From assembly GCA_001544655.2 (NCBI GenBank), contig FCOD02000002.1, positions 310,001 to 374,000 of the forward strand: 64,000 nt of DNA, read 5' to 3'. Made by a program: the position numbers and the translations under genes. Below the pieces are notes generated by a model. The model saw only the letters and a program-made list of their open reading frames with translations. It was not told where the DNA came from and ran no database searches. Shown here one piece after another: positions 17,219 to 26,510 of this stretch. The DNA comes from Caballeronia turbans (GTDB lineage: Bacteria; Pseudomonadota; Gammaproteobacteria; Burkholderiales; Burkholderiaceae). Every line of letters starts with the position of its first letter. Position 1 is the first letter of the stretch.

Positions 17219-18292
17219 TCAGCGCTTGGCCGACGCCGCCGCGACGACGCGATGCACAAAGCGCAGTTTGTCGATGACGGCCGGCGCAAGCGTAAAGGGA
17301 TAACCGTCGGGCATGCCAAGGCTGCGATTCAAACTGTTCAGGACATAAGTGAGCGGAAACCATCGTTTCATCAGGTTATCGAACGTCGTTTCCTCGACCG
17401 GCGTCTGGTCGGTGAGCGTCGGCTCGTGCGGGCTGTCGGGCACGAGCACGAGGCCGCACGATACTGCGGTGTCGAGCGTATCGACGATATGCAGGTAATG
17501 CGCCCATGTTTCGGCCCAGTCTTCCCACGGATGCATCGTGGCATAGGCGCTGATGAAGTTGTCTTCCCACTGAGCGGGCGGGCCTTCCTTGTAATGACGA
17601 TCGAGCGCGGCGGCGTAGTCGGCTTGCTCGTCGCCGAATGCGGTGCGAAACGGCGCAATGCGCGCGGTGTCGGCGATCAGGCGATCGAAGAAATAGTGCC
17701 CGGACTCATGACGGAAATGACCGAGCAAGGTGCGATACGGCTCGTGAAGCGCGGAGCGCGTTTTCTCTCGATGAGCGTCGTCGGCTTCGGCGATGTTGAG
17801 CGTGATGATGCCGTTGTTATGACCGGTCATTACGCCGTGGCCTTGCGCATCGCCTTCGAGGAACTGGAATTCGAGGCCGCGTTCAGGGTCTTCCTGACGC
17901 GACTTCACAGACAGGCCCAGTTCCGAGAAGGTGTAAAGCAGGCGGCGCTTGGCGGCTTCGATGCGATACCAGTAGACGCGGTTCTCCGGCGTCGAGAGAT
18001 TGGGAATGGTGCTCGTCAGCTGGCACGAACAGCAGAGTGCCTCGGGCGTATCCGGGGCGGGTGCGGGAACGACCCAGTTGCAGACGTTTTCCACCGCGTA
18101 GTTATGGCACGGCCGATAGAAGAGATCTTTCGCAAGCGGATGCAGGCTGCGCCAGCGGCCGTCGTCGGTTTCCTCGAACGCGCTGATCTGATTGATCTCG
18201 GGCACGTAGCCGAGCCGCGCGTCACAGTTTTCGCAATGCGTGTTTTCGAAAAAAACGAGTTGATTGCAACGGTTGCAGTGAAAGGTCTTCAT
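17219..18292 (-). CDS. Zinc-ribbon putative metallopeptidase (Peptidase_Mx type)
   Basis: A 357-residue protein. It has an N-terminal zinc ribbon (Cys6, Cys9, Cys20, Cys23), a second Cys cluster (CCSC near 87-90), and a catalytic HESGH motif at residues 195-199, the HExxH signature of zincin peptidases. A conserved WAETWAHYLH segment follows. It matches the putative zinc-binding metallopeptidase family often found next to the transglutaminase/ATP-grasp genes. It is encoded against the surrounding operon and is divergent from the 1144-residue transglutaminase gene, sharing a 161-base control region with it. It could process the product or protein target of the ligase system; that is inference. 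Confidence 0.85.
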   Translation of the reverse strand: MKTFHCNRCNQLVFFENTHCENCDARLGYVPEINQISAFEETDDGRWRSLHPLAKDLFYRPCHNYAVENVCNWVVPAPAPDTPEALCCSCQLTSTIPNLSTPENRVYWYRIEAAKRRLLYTFSELGLSVKSRQEDPERGLEFQFLEGDAQGHGVMTGHNNGIITLNIAEADDAHREKTRSALHEPYRTLLGHFRHESGHYFFDRLIADTARIAPFRTAFGDEQADYAAALDRHYKEGPPAQWEDNFISAYATMHPWEDWAETWAHYLHIVDTLDTAVSCGLVLVPDSPHEPTLTDQTPVEETTFDNLMKRWFPLTYVLNSLNRSLGMPDGYPFTLAPAVIDKLRFVHRVVAAASAKR

Positions 18293-18453
18293 CGTGTGGC
18301 CGGTGGAAGTGTTATCGCGCGATGTGCTGTGCGCGTTGTTGGCGGTGTAGACGCAAACATCATGCCGCGAAAAGGCCGTTTTTCCATGACAAGCAGAAAC
18401 CGCATTGCAGCGCGCGTTGCGTGCACGGCGTCAATTGAATAAAGGAGTCCGGC

Positions 18454-21400
18454 GTGTCCATTCGTGTCGCATTGAACCATGTCACGCATTACCGATATGA
18501 CCGGCTCGTCGGTCTTTCGCCGCAAGTCGTGCGACTGCGGCCGGCGCCGCATTGCCGCACGCCGATCGTGTCGTATTCGATGCGCGTCGAGCCCGAGGAT
18601 CATTTCATCAACTGGCAGCAGGATGCCTTTGCGAACTATCAGGCGCGCCTTGTTTTCCCGGAGAAAACGCGCGAATTCAAGGTGACGGTCGATCTCGTTG
18701 CCGAAATGGCCGTGTACAACCCGTTCGATTTCTTTCTCGAACCCGCCGCCGAAAAATTTCCATTCGCGTACGCGCCTGAATTGCTGCACGATCTAGCGCC
18801 CTACATGGTCAAGCGCGAGCCGACTCCGCGCTTCGCGGCATTCGTCGAAAGTATCGATCGTTCGCCGCGCGCCACGATCGATTTCCTCGTCGAGCTCAAT
18901 CAGCGGCTTTCGCATGAGATTCGTTATCTGATCCGCATGGAGCCGGGGGTGCAGACGCCGGAGGAAACGCTCGAAAGCGCGGCCGGCTCGTGCCGCGATT
19001 CCGGGTGGCTGCTCGTCGAAACTCTGCGTCATCTGGGCCTCGCCGCGCGTTTCGTGTCGGGTTATCTGCTGCAACTCGCGCCCGATACGAAATCGCTCGA
19101 TGGCCCGAGCGGAACTGAAGTCGATTTCACCGATCTGCATGCGTGGTGCGAAGTGTTTTTGCCCGGTGCGGGCTGGATCGGTTTCGATCCGACGTCCGGC
19201 CTGCTTGCGGGCGAAGGACATATTCCCGTCGCGTGCACACCGGAGCCGAGCAGCGCGGCGCCTGTTTCCGGCGCGGTGGACGAATGCGAAGTCGAATTCG
19301 TTCATTCGATGTCGATCGAACGCGTGCTCGAAACGCCGCGCGTCACGAAGCCGTATAGCGAGGAAGACTGGAGCGCGGTGCTGCGTATGGGCGAGCAGGT
19401 GGATGCGCAATTGAATGCATCGGACGTGCGCCTCACGATGGGGGGCGAGCCCACTTACGTCTCGGTGCGCGACCGCGACGAGCCGGAATGGAACACCGAC
19501 GCGCTCGGACCGACGAAGCGCGCCTACGCTGTTTCGCTGATGGACAAGCTGCGCGCGCAGTATGGCGCGCGTGGCTTCCTGCACATCGGACAGGGCAAGT
19601 GGTATCCGGGCGAGCAGTTGCCGCGCTGGGCGCTGTCGCTGTTCTGGCGGGCGGACGGCGAACCGTGCTGGCACGATCCGGCGCTCTTCGCGGATGAACG
19701 GCAGGCTGCGTCGTACACGTCGGATGACGCCGCGCGATTCATTCGCCATCTCGCGGGCAAGCTTTCTTTGGATTCAAAATACATTCAACCGGGGTACGAG
19801 GACACGTGGTACTACCTGTGGCGCGAGCGGCGTTTGCCGGTCAACGTCGATCCGTTCGACTCGCGCCTCGGCGACGAACTGGAACGTGCCCGCCTGCGTC
19901 GTGTGTTCGATGCGGGTCTGCCGTCTGTCACGGGCTACGCATTGCCGATCGCGCGTGAGGACGGCGGCGGCATGCAGCCGGGACGCTGGATAAGCGGGCC
20001 GTGGTTCTTCCGCGACGAGCGCATGTTCTTGGTTCCGGGCGATTCACCCATGGGATACCGCGTGCCGCTCGACTCGCTGCCGTGGGTTTCCGAAGGCGAT
20101 TATCCGTGGCAGCACGCGCACGATCCGTTCGCGCCGTCCACGCCATTGCGTACGGCGACTGAATTACGCATGCAATATGCGGATCTGGATAATGAATCGC
20201 GCACGCAAAATGCCAGTGCGGACGTGACGGGGCACGCCGGCGCACCGGGTCAATCGCGGGAGCGCAAGCCTCAGCGCGGCGAGTCGGCCGGCTGGATCGC
20301 ACGCATCGCGCTGTGCGTGGAAGCGCGCGATCCTGCGCGGGCGGCCGGTCCCAAAGCGGAGGCCGACGCACTCGAGAAGCTCGGCAACGGCAACAAGCTC
20401 ATGCATGTCTTCATGCCGCCGCTCACCTCGCTCGATGACTATCTCGATCTTCTGTCTGCCGTCGAAGCAACCGCCTCCGATCTCAAGATTCCGGTGATCG
20501 TCGAAGGCTATCCTCCGCCGCGCGATGCGCGCCTGAAGATGTTGCAGGTGACGCCCGACCCGGGCGTGATCGAAGTGAACATTCATCCGGCGGCCAACTG
20601 GAACGATCTCGTCGAGCACACGGAGTTCCTGTACAACGCGGCCCACGAGTCGTATCTGAGCCCGGAAAAGTTCATGCTCGACGGCCGTCACACCGGCACA
20701 GGTGGCGGCAATCACTTCGTGCTCGGTGGCGCGACGCCCGCCGACAGTCCTTTCCTGCGCCGCCCCGATCTTCTCGCGAGCCTGATCCGGTATTGGCACA
20801 ACCACCCATCGTTGTCGATGTTGTTCTCCGGCATGTTCATTGGCCCGACGAGTCAGGCGCCTCGTGTCGATGAAGCGCGCAACGATCAGGTGTATGAACT
20901 GGAGATCGCGTTCTACGAATTGCAGCGTCAACTCGATCTGCTCGGCGGCCGTGACAGTGCGACCGTGCCGCCCTGGCTCATCGACCGCATCCTGCGAAAC
21001 ATCCTGATCGATGTGACGGGTAATACACATCGCGCGGAGTTCTGCATCGACAAGCTGTATTCGCCCGATGGCCCGACCGGGCGGCTCGGCTTGCTGGAAC
21101 TGCGCGGCTTCGAGATGCCGCCTCACGCGCGCATGAGTCTCGTGCAGCAACTGCTGTTGCGCGCACTCGTCGCGCGATTCTGGAACACGCCGTATACCGC
21201 GCGGCTCACGCGCTGGGGCACGGAACTGCATGATCGCTTCATGCTCGGCACCTTCGTGCAGATGGACTTCGATGACGTGCTCGCCGAACTGCGCGAATCA
21301 GGCTTCGCATTCGAGCAAAGCTGGTTCGCACCGCACTTCGAGTTTCGCTTCCCGCTCGTCGGCGCATACGATACGAACGGCATCGCGCTCACGATTCGCA

Positions 21401-21888
21401 ATGCGCTCGAACCGTGGCATGTGATGGGCGAAGAGGGCGCGATCGGCGGCACGGTGCGTTTCGTGGATTCGTCCGTCGAACGACTCGAAGTGCGCGTGCT
21501 CGGCCTCAATGGCAATCGACACGTCGTGTCTGTGAACGGACAAGCATTGCCGCTGCAACCGACGGGACGCGTAAGCGAATACGTCGCGGGCGTGCGCTTT
21601 CGCGCGTGGTCACAGGCGGCATCGCTGCATCCGACGATCGACGTGCATGCGCCGCTCACCTTCGATATCGTCGATACATGGACGGGACGCGCCATCGGCG
21701 GGTGCCAGTATCATGTCGCGCATCCGGGCGGGCGTAACTATCAGACCTTCCCCGTCAACGCTTATGAAGCGGAAAGCCGCAGGCGCTCACGCTTCTTCGC
21801 AACCGGTCATACGCCCGGCGCAATGCACGTCGAAGCCCGCGAACGCAGCCTCGAGTTTCCGTTCACACTCGACCTGCGCTATCGTTGA
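18454..21888 (+). CDS. Large transglutaminase-family protein with DUF2126
   Basis: A 1144-residue protein. Residues 1-80 are the N-terminal transglutaminase beta domain. The papain-like transglutaminase core follows with Cys180 (AAGSCRDSGWLL), His229 (DLHAWCEVFL) and Asp245 (WIGFDPTSG). From about residue 320 to the end lies DUF2126, beginning near LTMGGEPTYVS and containing HTGTGGGNHFVLGG, a region that itself resembles a ligase/hydrolase fold of unknown role. Transglutaminase folds can form or cleave amide bonds. It starts with GTG at 18454, eight bases after AAAGGAG. It leads a three-gene operon with the fused ATP-grasp/alpha-E gene and a second transglutaminase. Confidence 0.92.
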   Translation: MSIRVALNHVTHYRYDRLVGLSPQVVRLRPAPHCRTPIVSYSMRVEPEDHFINWQQDAFANYQARLVFPEKTREFKVTVDLVAEMAVYNPFDFFLEPAAEKFPFAYAPELLHDLAPYMVKREPTPRFAAFVESIDRSPRATIDFLVELNQRLSHEIRYLIRMEPGVQTPEETLESAAGSCRDSGWLLVETLRHLGLAARFVSGYLLQLAPDTKSLDGPSGTEVDFTDLHAWCEVFLPGAGWIGFDPTSGLLAGEGHIPVACTPEPSSAAPVSGAVDECEVEFVHSMSIERVLETPRVTKPYSEEDWSAVLRMGEQVDAQLNASDVRLTMGGEPTYVSVRDRDEPEWNTDALGPTKRAYAVSLMDKLRAQYGARGFLHIGQGKWYPGEQLPRWALSLFWRADGEPCWHDPALFADERQAASYTSDDAARFIRHLAGKLSLDSKYIQPGYEDTWYYLWRERRLPVNVDPFDSRLGDELERARLRRVFDAGLPSVTGYALPIAREDGGGMQPGRWISGPWFFRDERMFLVPGDSPMGYRVPLDSLPWVSEGDYPWQHAHDPFAPSTPLRTATELRMQYADLDNESRTQNASADVTGHAGAPGQSRERKPQRGESAGWIARIALCVEARDPARAAGPKAEADALEKLGNGNKLMHVFMPPLTSLDDYLDLLSAVEATASDLKIPVIVEGYPPPRDARLKMLQVTPDPGVIEVNIHPAANWNDLVEHTEFLYNAAHESYLSPEKFMLDGRHTGTGGGNHFVLGGATPADSPFLRRPDLLASLIRYWHNHPSLSMLFSGMFIGPTSQAPRVDEARNDQVYELEIAFYELQRQLDLLGGRDSATVPPWLIDRILRNILIDVTGNTHRAEFCIDKLYSPDGPTGRLGLLELRGFEMPPHARMSLVQQLLLRALVARFWNTPYTARLTRWGTELHDRFMLGTFVQMDFDDVLAELRESGFAFEQSWFAPHFEFRFPLVGAYDTNGIALTIRNALEPWHVMGEEGAIGGTVRFVDSSVERLEVRVLGLNGNRHVVSVNGQALPLQPTGRVSEYVAGVRFRAWSQAASLHPTIDVHAPLTFDIVDTWTGRAIGGCQYHVAHPGGRNYQTFPVNAYEAESRRRSRFFATGHTPGAMHVEARERSLEFPFTLDLRYR

Positions 21889-21926
21889 AAATGCAATCAT
21901 CGTTCGAATAAAGAGCAGAGACGACA

Positions 21927-24551
21927 TTGGCCTATCAATCGACCTTGCCCTTCGACATCGCCGCGGCACGCATCGATGCGCTGGCGTTGCTGCGCACGTT
22001 GCCTGCGCGAGAAGGGCATTGGGACGAACTGCGCGATGCGGCGGGCCAGTTGCGCGAGCCGTGGCGGCACTTCTTCGAATTGCTCGGCGAGCAGGGCATC
22101 GCGCGGCTCGACGATGGTGTCGATGCCGTTGCACAGCAAGTGCGCGACAACGACATCACGTACAACGTTTATGCCGATAACGGCAAGCCGCGCGCGTGGT
22201 CGCTCGATCTCCTGCCGCTCATCATCGATGAAAAAGAGTGGGCGGTAATCGAACGCGGCGTCGCGCAGCGCGCACGGCTGATGGAAGCGATCGTCGCCGA
22301 TGTCTACGGCCCGCAGACGCTGCTGCAACGGGGGCTCTTGCCGAGCGCGCTCGTGTTCGGACATCCCGGCTATTTGCGCGCGGTGAAGGGCTTCGTGCCG
22401 CCCCTCGGCCGCTTTCTGCAGATCGTCGCGGTGGATCTCGCTCGCGCGCCATCGGGCGCGTGGACCGTGATTGCGCATCGGACGGAAGTGCCGTCGGGCC
22501 TCGGCTATGCGCTGGAAAACAGACTTATCGTCGCGAGCCTGTTTGCCGATCCGTTTCGTGCGATGCGCGTGAGCCGTCTCGCCGAGACCTATGCGCAACT
22601 CATCGCGACCATCGCGCAGGCCGCGCGCGCGACGATGCGCGATGACGAAGACGGCCGCAGCGATGCATCGAACGATGCGCCGCATATCGCGTTGCTGAGT
22701 CCTGGCCCGTTCAGCGAAACGTACTTCGAGCATATATTTCTTGCGCGGTATCTCGGCGTGACGCTCGTCGAAGGAAAGGATCTCACCGTTCGTCATGACA
22801 AGCTCTATCTCAAGACACTCGCCGGCTTGTCGCGCGTGCATGCGGTGGTGCGGCGCCTGGACGATGCGTTCTGCGATCCCGTTGAATTGCGCGCGGACTC
22901 GACGATAGGCGTGCCGGGTCTCTTGCAGGTGATGCGCGCGGGCAACGTGATGGTGTCGAACATGCCGGGCGCGGGCTTCACGGAATCGCCTGCGCTCAAT
23001 GCATTTCTGCCCGGCATAGCGAAAGCGTTGCTGGACGAAAGACTCGAGTTGCCGACCGTGCCGACATGGTGGTGCGGCGAGGAAGCCGCGCGCCGCGAAG
23101 TCTTCGAGCGCGTCGACAGCGCCCTCATTGCGCCGACATGGCCGGGCGCGCAGGCCGATCACGCACCGGGCATCGATGCTGGCGTGCAGGACATCGCGGC
23201 ATGGCGCGAGCGCATCGAACGTGCGCCGGATGTCTTCACGGTGCAGGAGAATCTGCCGTTTTCCACCGCGCCGCGCTTTCATGACGGCGCGATCGGATCG
23301 CGTCCCTGCGTGCTGCGCGCCTATGCAATCGCCAACATCGACGGAAGCTGGAGCGTGATGCCCGGTGGCTTCACGCGGCTCGCGGCCGACAAGCGCGCGA
23401 CGGTGTCCATGCAGTTCGGCGGCAGCAGTGTCGATACATGGGTGATGTCGAGTCAGCCGGGCGGCGCGGTATCGTTGCGTCCCACGCCGATGAAGCCGGG
23501 CGATTTGCGCAAGCATCGCATCGTATCGAGCCGCGCCGCGGAGAATCTGTTTTGGGCGGGGCGTTATGGCGAGCGCGCTGAAAACAACGTGCGCTTGTGT
23601 CGTCTTTTGCTCGGGATGCTCGATGGCAGTGTCGCCGAAGAACTCTTTCCGACGCTCGCGGAACTCGCATCGGAATGCGGGCTGATTCCATCGGGCGATA
23701 CGCTCGCGCGCAGCACGCCGCAAGCGTTCGAACGCGTGCTCGTTGCAGGGCTGCCGGAATCGGGCAGGGCGACGAGCATCGGCAGCAATCTCGCGGATCA
23801 GGCGCGCGCATGCGGCGAGATACGCGACCGGCTTTCGACGGATCACTGGCGCACGATTCTCGCATCACGCAATGACTTTCGCGATGCGCTCGCGCGCCTC
23901 GTGTTCAGCGATAGCGCTGACGAAAGCGCCGTGCGCATCGGTCGCGACTACGATCGTTTGATGCTCGCGAACGCGCTCGAACATCTTGCAACGCAACTCT
24001 GCGCGATCAGCGGCGCGCAGGGCGATCGCATGACGCGCGATGAAGCATGGCGGCTCCTCTTCATTGGACGGCACATCGAGCGCGTCTCGACGATGGCGAC
24101 GATTCTGCGCGTGGTCGCCGAGCGCGGGACGCTCGCATCGCCCGCTGGCTTCGATCTGCTCTTGCAGTTCTTCGACAGCACGCTCACGTATCGTTCGCTC
24201 TATCCGGGCAGGCTCGAAGTGCCGGCGCTCATCGATTTGATCGTAGTCGATCAGACCAATCCGCGCGGGCTCTATGGCGTTTATGCACGCCTGCGCACGA
24301 AGCTCGACGAGATCGCGGCCGCTGCCGGCGGTGCACGCCGCGCACAAGCGACGCGTTTCGCGGACCTGCTCGTTCACGCCGATGCATTGCCGGATCTCGC
24401 CGCGCTGTGCGGCACGAATGAGAACGGCCGTCATGATGCGTTGATCGCGCTGTGCGACAGACTCGTCGCGTCGGTTTTCGCGGCATCGAATGAAGTCAGT
24501 GCCCGCTACTTCAGTCATGCGAACACGCTTTGCGCACAGGTGTCGTCATGA
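21927..24551 (+). CDS. Fused circularly permuted ATP-grasp and alpha-E protein
   Basis: An 874-residue fusion. Residues 1 to about 525 match the circularly permuted ATP-grasp family (VPSGLGYALENRL, DSTIGVPGL, FGGSSVDTWV). From about residue 530, HRIVSSRAAENLFWAGRYGERAENN opens an alpha-E domain. It therefore holds in one chain what the genes at 14644 and 16189 encode separately, evidence that the two domains act together. Start is TTG at 21927; a GAG-rich site precedes it and no better start is seen. A 38-base gap separates it from the preceding gene, and the next gene starts inside its stop codon. Confidence 0.9.
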   Translation: MAYQSTLPFDIAAARIDALALLRTLPAREGHWDELRDAAGQLREPWRHFFELLGEQGIARLDDGVDAVAQQVRDNDITYNVYADNGKPRAWSLDLLPLIIDEKEWAVIERGVAQRARLMEAIVADVYGPQTLLQRGLLPSALVFGHPGYLRAVKGFVPPLGRFLQIVAVDLARAPSGAWTVIAHRTEVPSGLGYALENRLIVASLFADPFRAMRVSRLAETYAQLIATIAQAARATMRDDEDGRSDASNDAPHIALLSPGPFSETYFEHIFLARYLGVTLVEGKDLTVRHDKLYLKTLAGLSRVHAVVRRLDDAFCDPVELRADSTIGVPGLLQVMRAGNVMVSNMPGAGFTESPALNAFLPGIAKALLDERLELPTVPTWWCGEEAARREVFERVDSALIAPTWPGAQADHAPGIDAGVQDIAAWRERIERAPDVFTVQENLPFSTAPRFHDGAIGSRPCVLRAYAIANIDGSWSVMPGGFTRLAADKRATVSMQFGGSSVDTWVMSSQPGGAVSLRPTPMKPGDLRKHRIVSSRAAENLFWAGRYGERAENNVRLCRLLLGMLDGSVAEELFPTLAELASECGLIPSGDTLARSTPQAFERVLVAGLPESGRATSIGSNLADQARACGEIRDRLSTDHWRTILASRNDFRDALARLVFSDSADESAVRIGRDYDRLMLANALEHLATQLCAISGAQGDRMTRDEAWRLLFIGRHIERVSTMATILRVVAERGTLASPAGFDLLLQFFDSTLTYRSLYPGRLEVPALIDLIVVDQTNPRGLYGVYARLRTKLDEIAAAAGGARRAQATRFADLLVHADALPDLAALCGTNENGRHDALIALCDRLVASVFAASNEVSARYFSHANTLCAQVSS

Positions 24552-25444
24552 CGCTCGGCATGAACGATACCGTGCTCGCGGTGACGCATCGGACGACATA
24601 TCGCTATTCGACGCCGGTTGAAATCGCGCAGCATCTCGCGACCATTCGTCCGTTGCATTGCCCGTGGCAGCAGGTTATCTCGCATACGGAGCGCATCGAG
24701 CCGGTGCCGTCTTATGTGCATAGCCGCGTCGATGCATTCGGCAATGACGTGCTGTACTTCTCGCTCGACGCGTCGCACGAACGTCTTTCGATGACGAGCG
24801 AAACCACGGTGCGGCTCACGCCACGGTGGAATGCGCTCGATGCAGACGCCACGCCGCCGTGGGAAGACGTCGCCGAGCGGCTGCGCTATCGTGCCGGTGA
24901 GTCGTTTTATCCGGAAAGCGAGTTTTGTTATGCGTCGCCCAATATCTCGCTCGATCATGAATTGCGCGCTTATGCGCAAGCGAGTTTCGATGCGGGCACG
25001 CCGCTCGTTGCGGGCGCTATCGATCTGATGCATCGCATTCACGAGGATTTCGACTACAAGCCCTCGGCCACTGCGTTCGATACGCCCGCATCGCGCGCGT
25101 TCGAATTGCGGCATGGCGTGTGCCAGGACTTCTCGCAAGTGATGATCGGCTGTCTGCGCGCGCTCGGGTTGCCGGCGCGCTATGTGAGCGGATATTTGCG
25201 CAACGATCCGCCGCCGGGGCATCCGCGTCTCATCGGCGCGGATGCGTCGCATGCGTGGGTGTCGGTGCATTGTCCGCAAAGCGGATGGATCGATCTCGAT
25301 CCGACCAATGACGTGCTGGCGGACCTCGATCACGTCACGCTTGCGACGGGGCGCGATTATAGCGATGTGTCGTTATTGCGCGGGATGATTCTCGGCGGCG
25401 GTGCGCATCATGTGGATGTGGCGGTAAATGTGCTGGCATTATGA
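24548..25444 (+). CDS. Transglutaminase-like cysteine protein
   Basis: A 298-residue protein with the N-terminal bacterial transglutaminase beta domain (VTHRTTYRYSTPVE) and a complete catalytic triad: Cys192 (RHGVCQDFSQVM), His235 (SHAWVSV) and Asp251 (WIDLDPTND). The start ATG at 24548 overlaps the stop of the ATP-grasp/alpha-E gene (ATGA), so the proteins are translationally coupled. It is the short counterpart of the DUF2126 protein. Its reaction may be amide formation, transfer or hydrolysis; the triad alone does not decide. Confidence 0.92.
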   Translation: MTLGMNDTVLAVTHRTTYRYSTPVEIAQHLATIRPLHCPWQQVISHTERIEPVPSYVHSRVDAFGNDVLYFSLDASHERLSMTSETTVRLTPRWNALDADATPPWEDVAERLRYRAGESFYPESEFCYASPNISLDHELRAYAQASFDAGTPLVAGAIDLMHRIHEDFDYKPSATAFDTPASRAFELRHGVCQDFSQVMIGCLRALGLPARYVSGYLRNDPPPGHPRLIGADASHAWVSVHCPQSGWIDLDPTNDVLADLDHVTLATGRDYSDVSLLRGMILGGGAHHVDVAVNVLAL

Positions 25445-25520
25445 GATGCACGTGTCTTGCTCTGGAAGCCTGCGGCTAAAATCGAACGGATTGACTTGAT
25501 TGAAGCTAGTGGAGAGCACG

Positions 25521-26387
25521 ATGGATCTTGCTGTTTTAGTGTACGTCGACAACCACCCAACGATGCTCGAAGAGTTCGATTGGCTTTATAAGAGCCTGAT
25601 TTATTCGGGTGTAATTTCGCGCAGCGGAATAATCGCGGTGTGCAATCCAGACATCGCAAATGCGTTGCCAGACGACGATCGCATCACGATCATTCCCAGC
25701 GTGCCCTATGCGCAACGCCATTCCGAATGGAGCGGCTACAAGTTCATCAATTCCGTCGCGAACCTGATCGAGCAACCCGTGCTCGATGCGTGCAAGCGTT
25801 TCGAATTCGTCCTCAAGACCGATTGCGATACATTCGTCACGCCCGCCTTGCGCGACTTCCGTCCATCGGGACTGTGCGCGGGCGTGGGCGGCTATGCGTA
25901 CCAGGATGACGTGCGTGTGAAGTTATCGGAAGTGAGCGCGCGATGGGGTTATCCGCATTCTGGAATGCATAACGTCGGTGCGTCGGTGCTCGGTTCGGCG
26001 CAGTGCGTGACGAACTTTCTCATCGCGCAGATGCAAGCATGCAATCGCTTGTGGCGCGAAGAGTTTAGCGAGTACGAGGGCGTGTGGCCCGGATGGTGCA
26101 AGCAGGTGGTCACAATGTACGCGGGCGAGCTCGCGCTTCGCAGCACGTATCCGCAACGTTGCTCTCTCGGGCTGCTGGACGCGTTCCCTACGTCTGACAG
26201 AAAGCTGTCGAGCGACGTATTGCATGTCCATGCGTGGCAGACAGATAGCTACTGGTCCAAACACATTTATCGCGCGGGTGGGTATGCGCATATCGAGCGC
26301 GACAGCATCGACCGCGCGACGCTCGGCGGCTATTGTCACTGGCTCGCGGAAGCAAGCATCGACGAAATCAGGCGCGCGGCACAGTAA
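25521..26387 (+). CDS. Uncharacterised protein, possible GT-A-fold glycosyltransferase
   Basis: A 288-residue protein I do not recognise firmly. The N-terminus alternates hydrophobic strands and helices (LAVLVYVD, SGIIAVCNPD). Residues 96-104 read FVLKTDCDT, so Asp101-Cys102-Asp103 sits at the end of a hydrophobic strand like the DxD metal/nucleotide-sugar site of GT-A enzymes. A late conserved-looking block (VLHVHAWQTDSYWSKHIYRAGGY) is rich in His and Trp. The start at 25521 is chosen because GGAG lies six bases upstream; an earlier TTG frame lacks one. It lies 76 bases after the amidoligase operon on the same strand and may or may not belong to it. Confidence 0.6.
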   Translation: MDLAVLVYVDNHPTMLEEFDWLYKSLIYSGVISRSGIIAVCNPDIANALPDDDRITIIPSVPYAQRHSEWSGYKFINSVANLIEQPVLDACKRFEFVLKTDCDTFVTPALRDFRPSGLCAGVGGYAYQDDVRVKLSEVSARWGYPHSGMHNVGASVLGSAQCVTNFLIAQMQACNRLWREEFSEYEGVWPGWCKQVVTMYAGELALRSTYPQRCSLGLLDAFPTSDRKLSSDVLHVHAWQTDSYWSKHIYRAGGYAHIERDSIDRATLGGYCHWLAEASIDEIRRAAQ

Positions 26388-26510
26388 TACATCGCGTTGT
26401 TCTGTCAGGGTCGTCAAAGCACGCGATGCCAACCTGAGGTAATGTCTAGCGTTTCGTCGCCATGCGCAAGCATTCGCGCATGCCTTTCGGTTTGCAAGGA
26501 GATTCGCACG

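Noticed and set aside
20164-21231. 355-codon minus-strand frame inside the DUF2126 gene
   Set aside because: Arginine- and histidine-rich antisense of a real protein.
21897-23846. 649-codon minus-strand frame inside the ATP-grasp/alpha-E gene
   Set aside because: Long only because antisense stop codons are rare in high-GC DNA; the forward protein has conserved domains.
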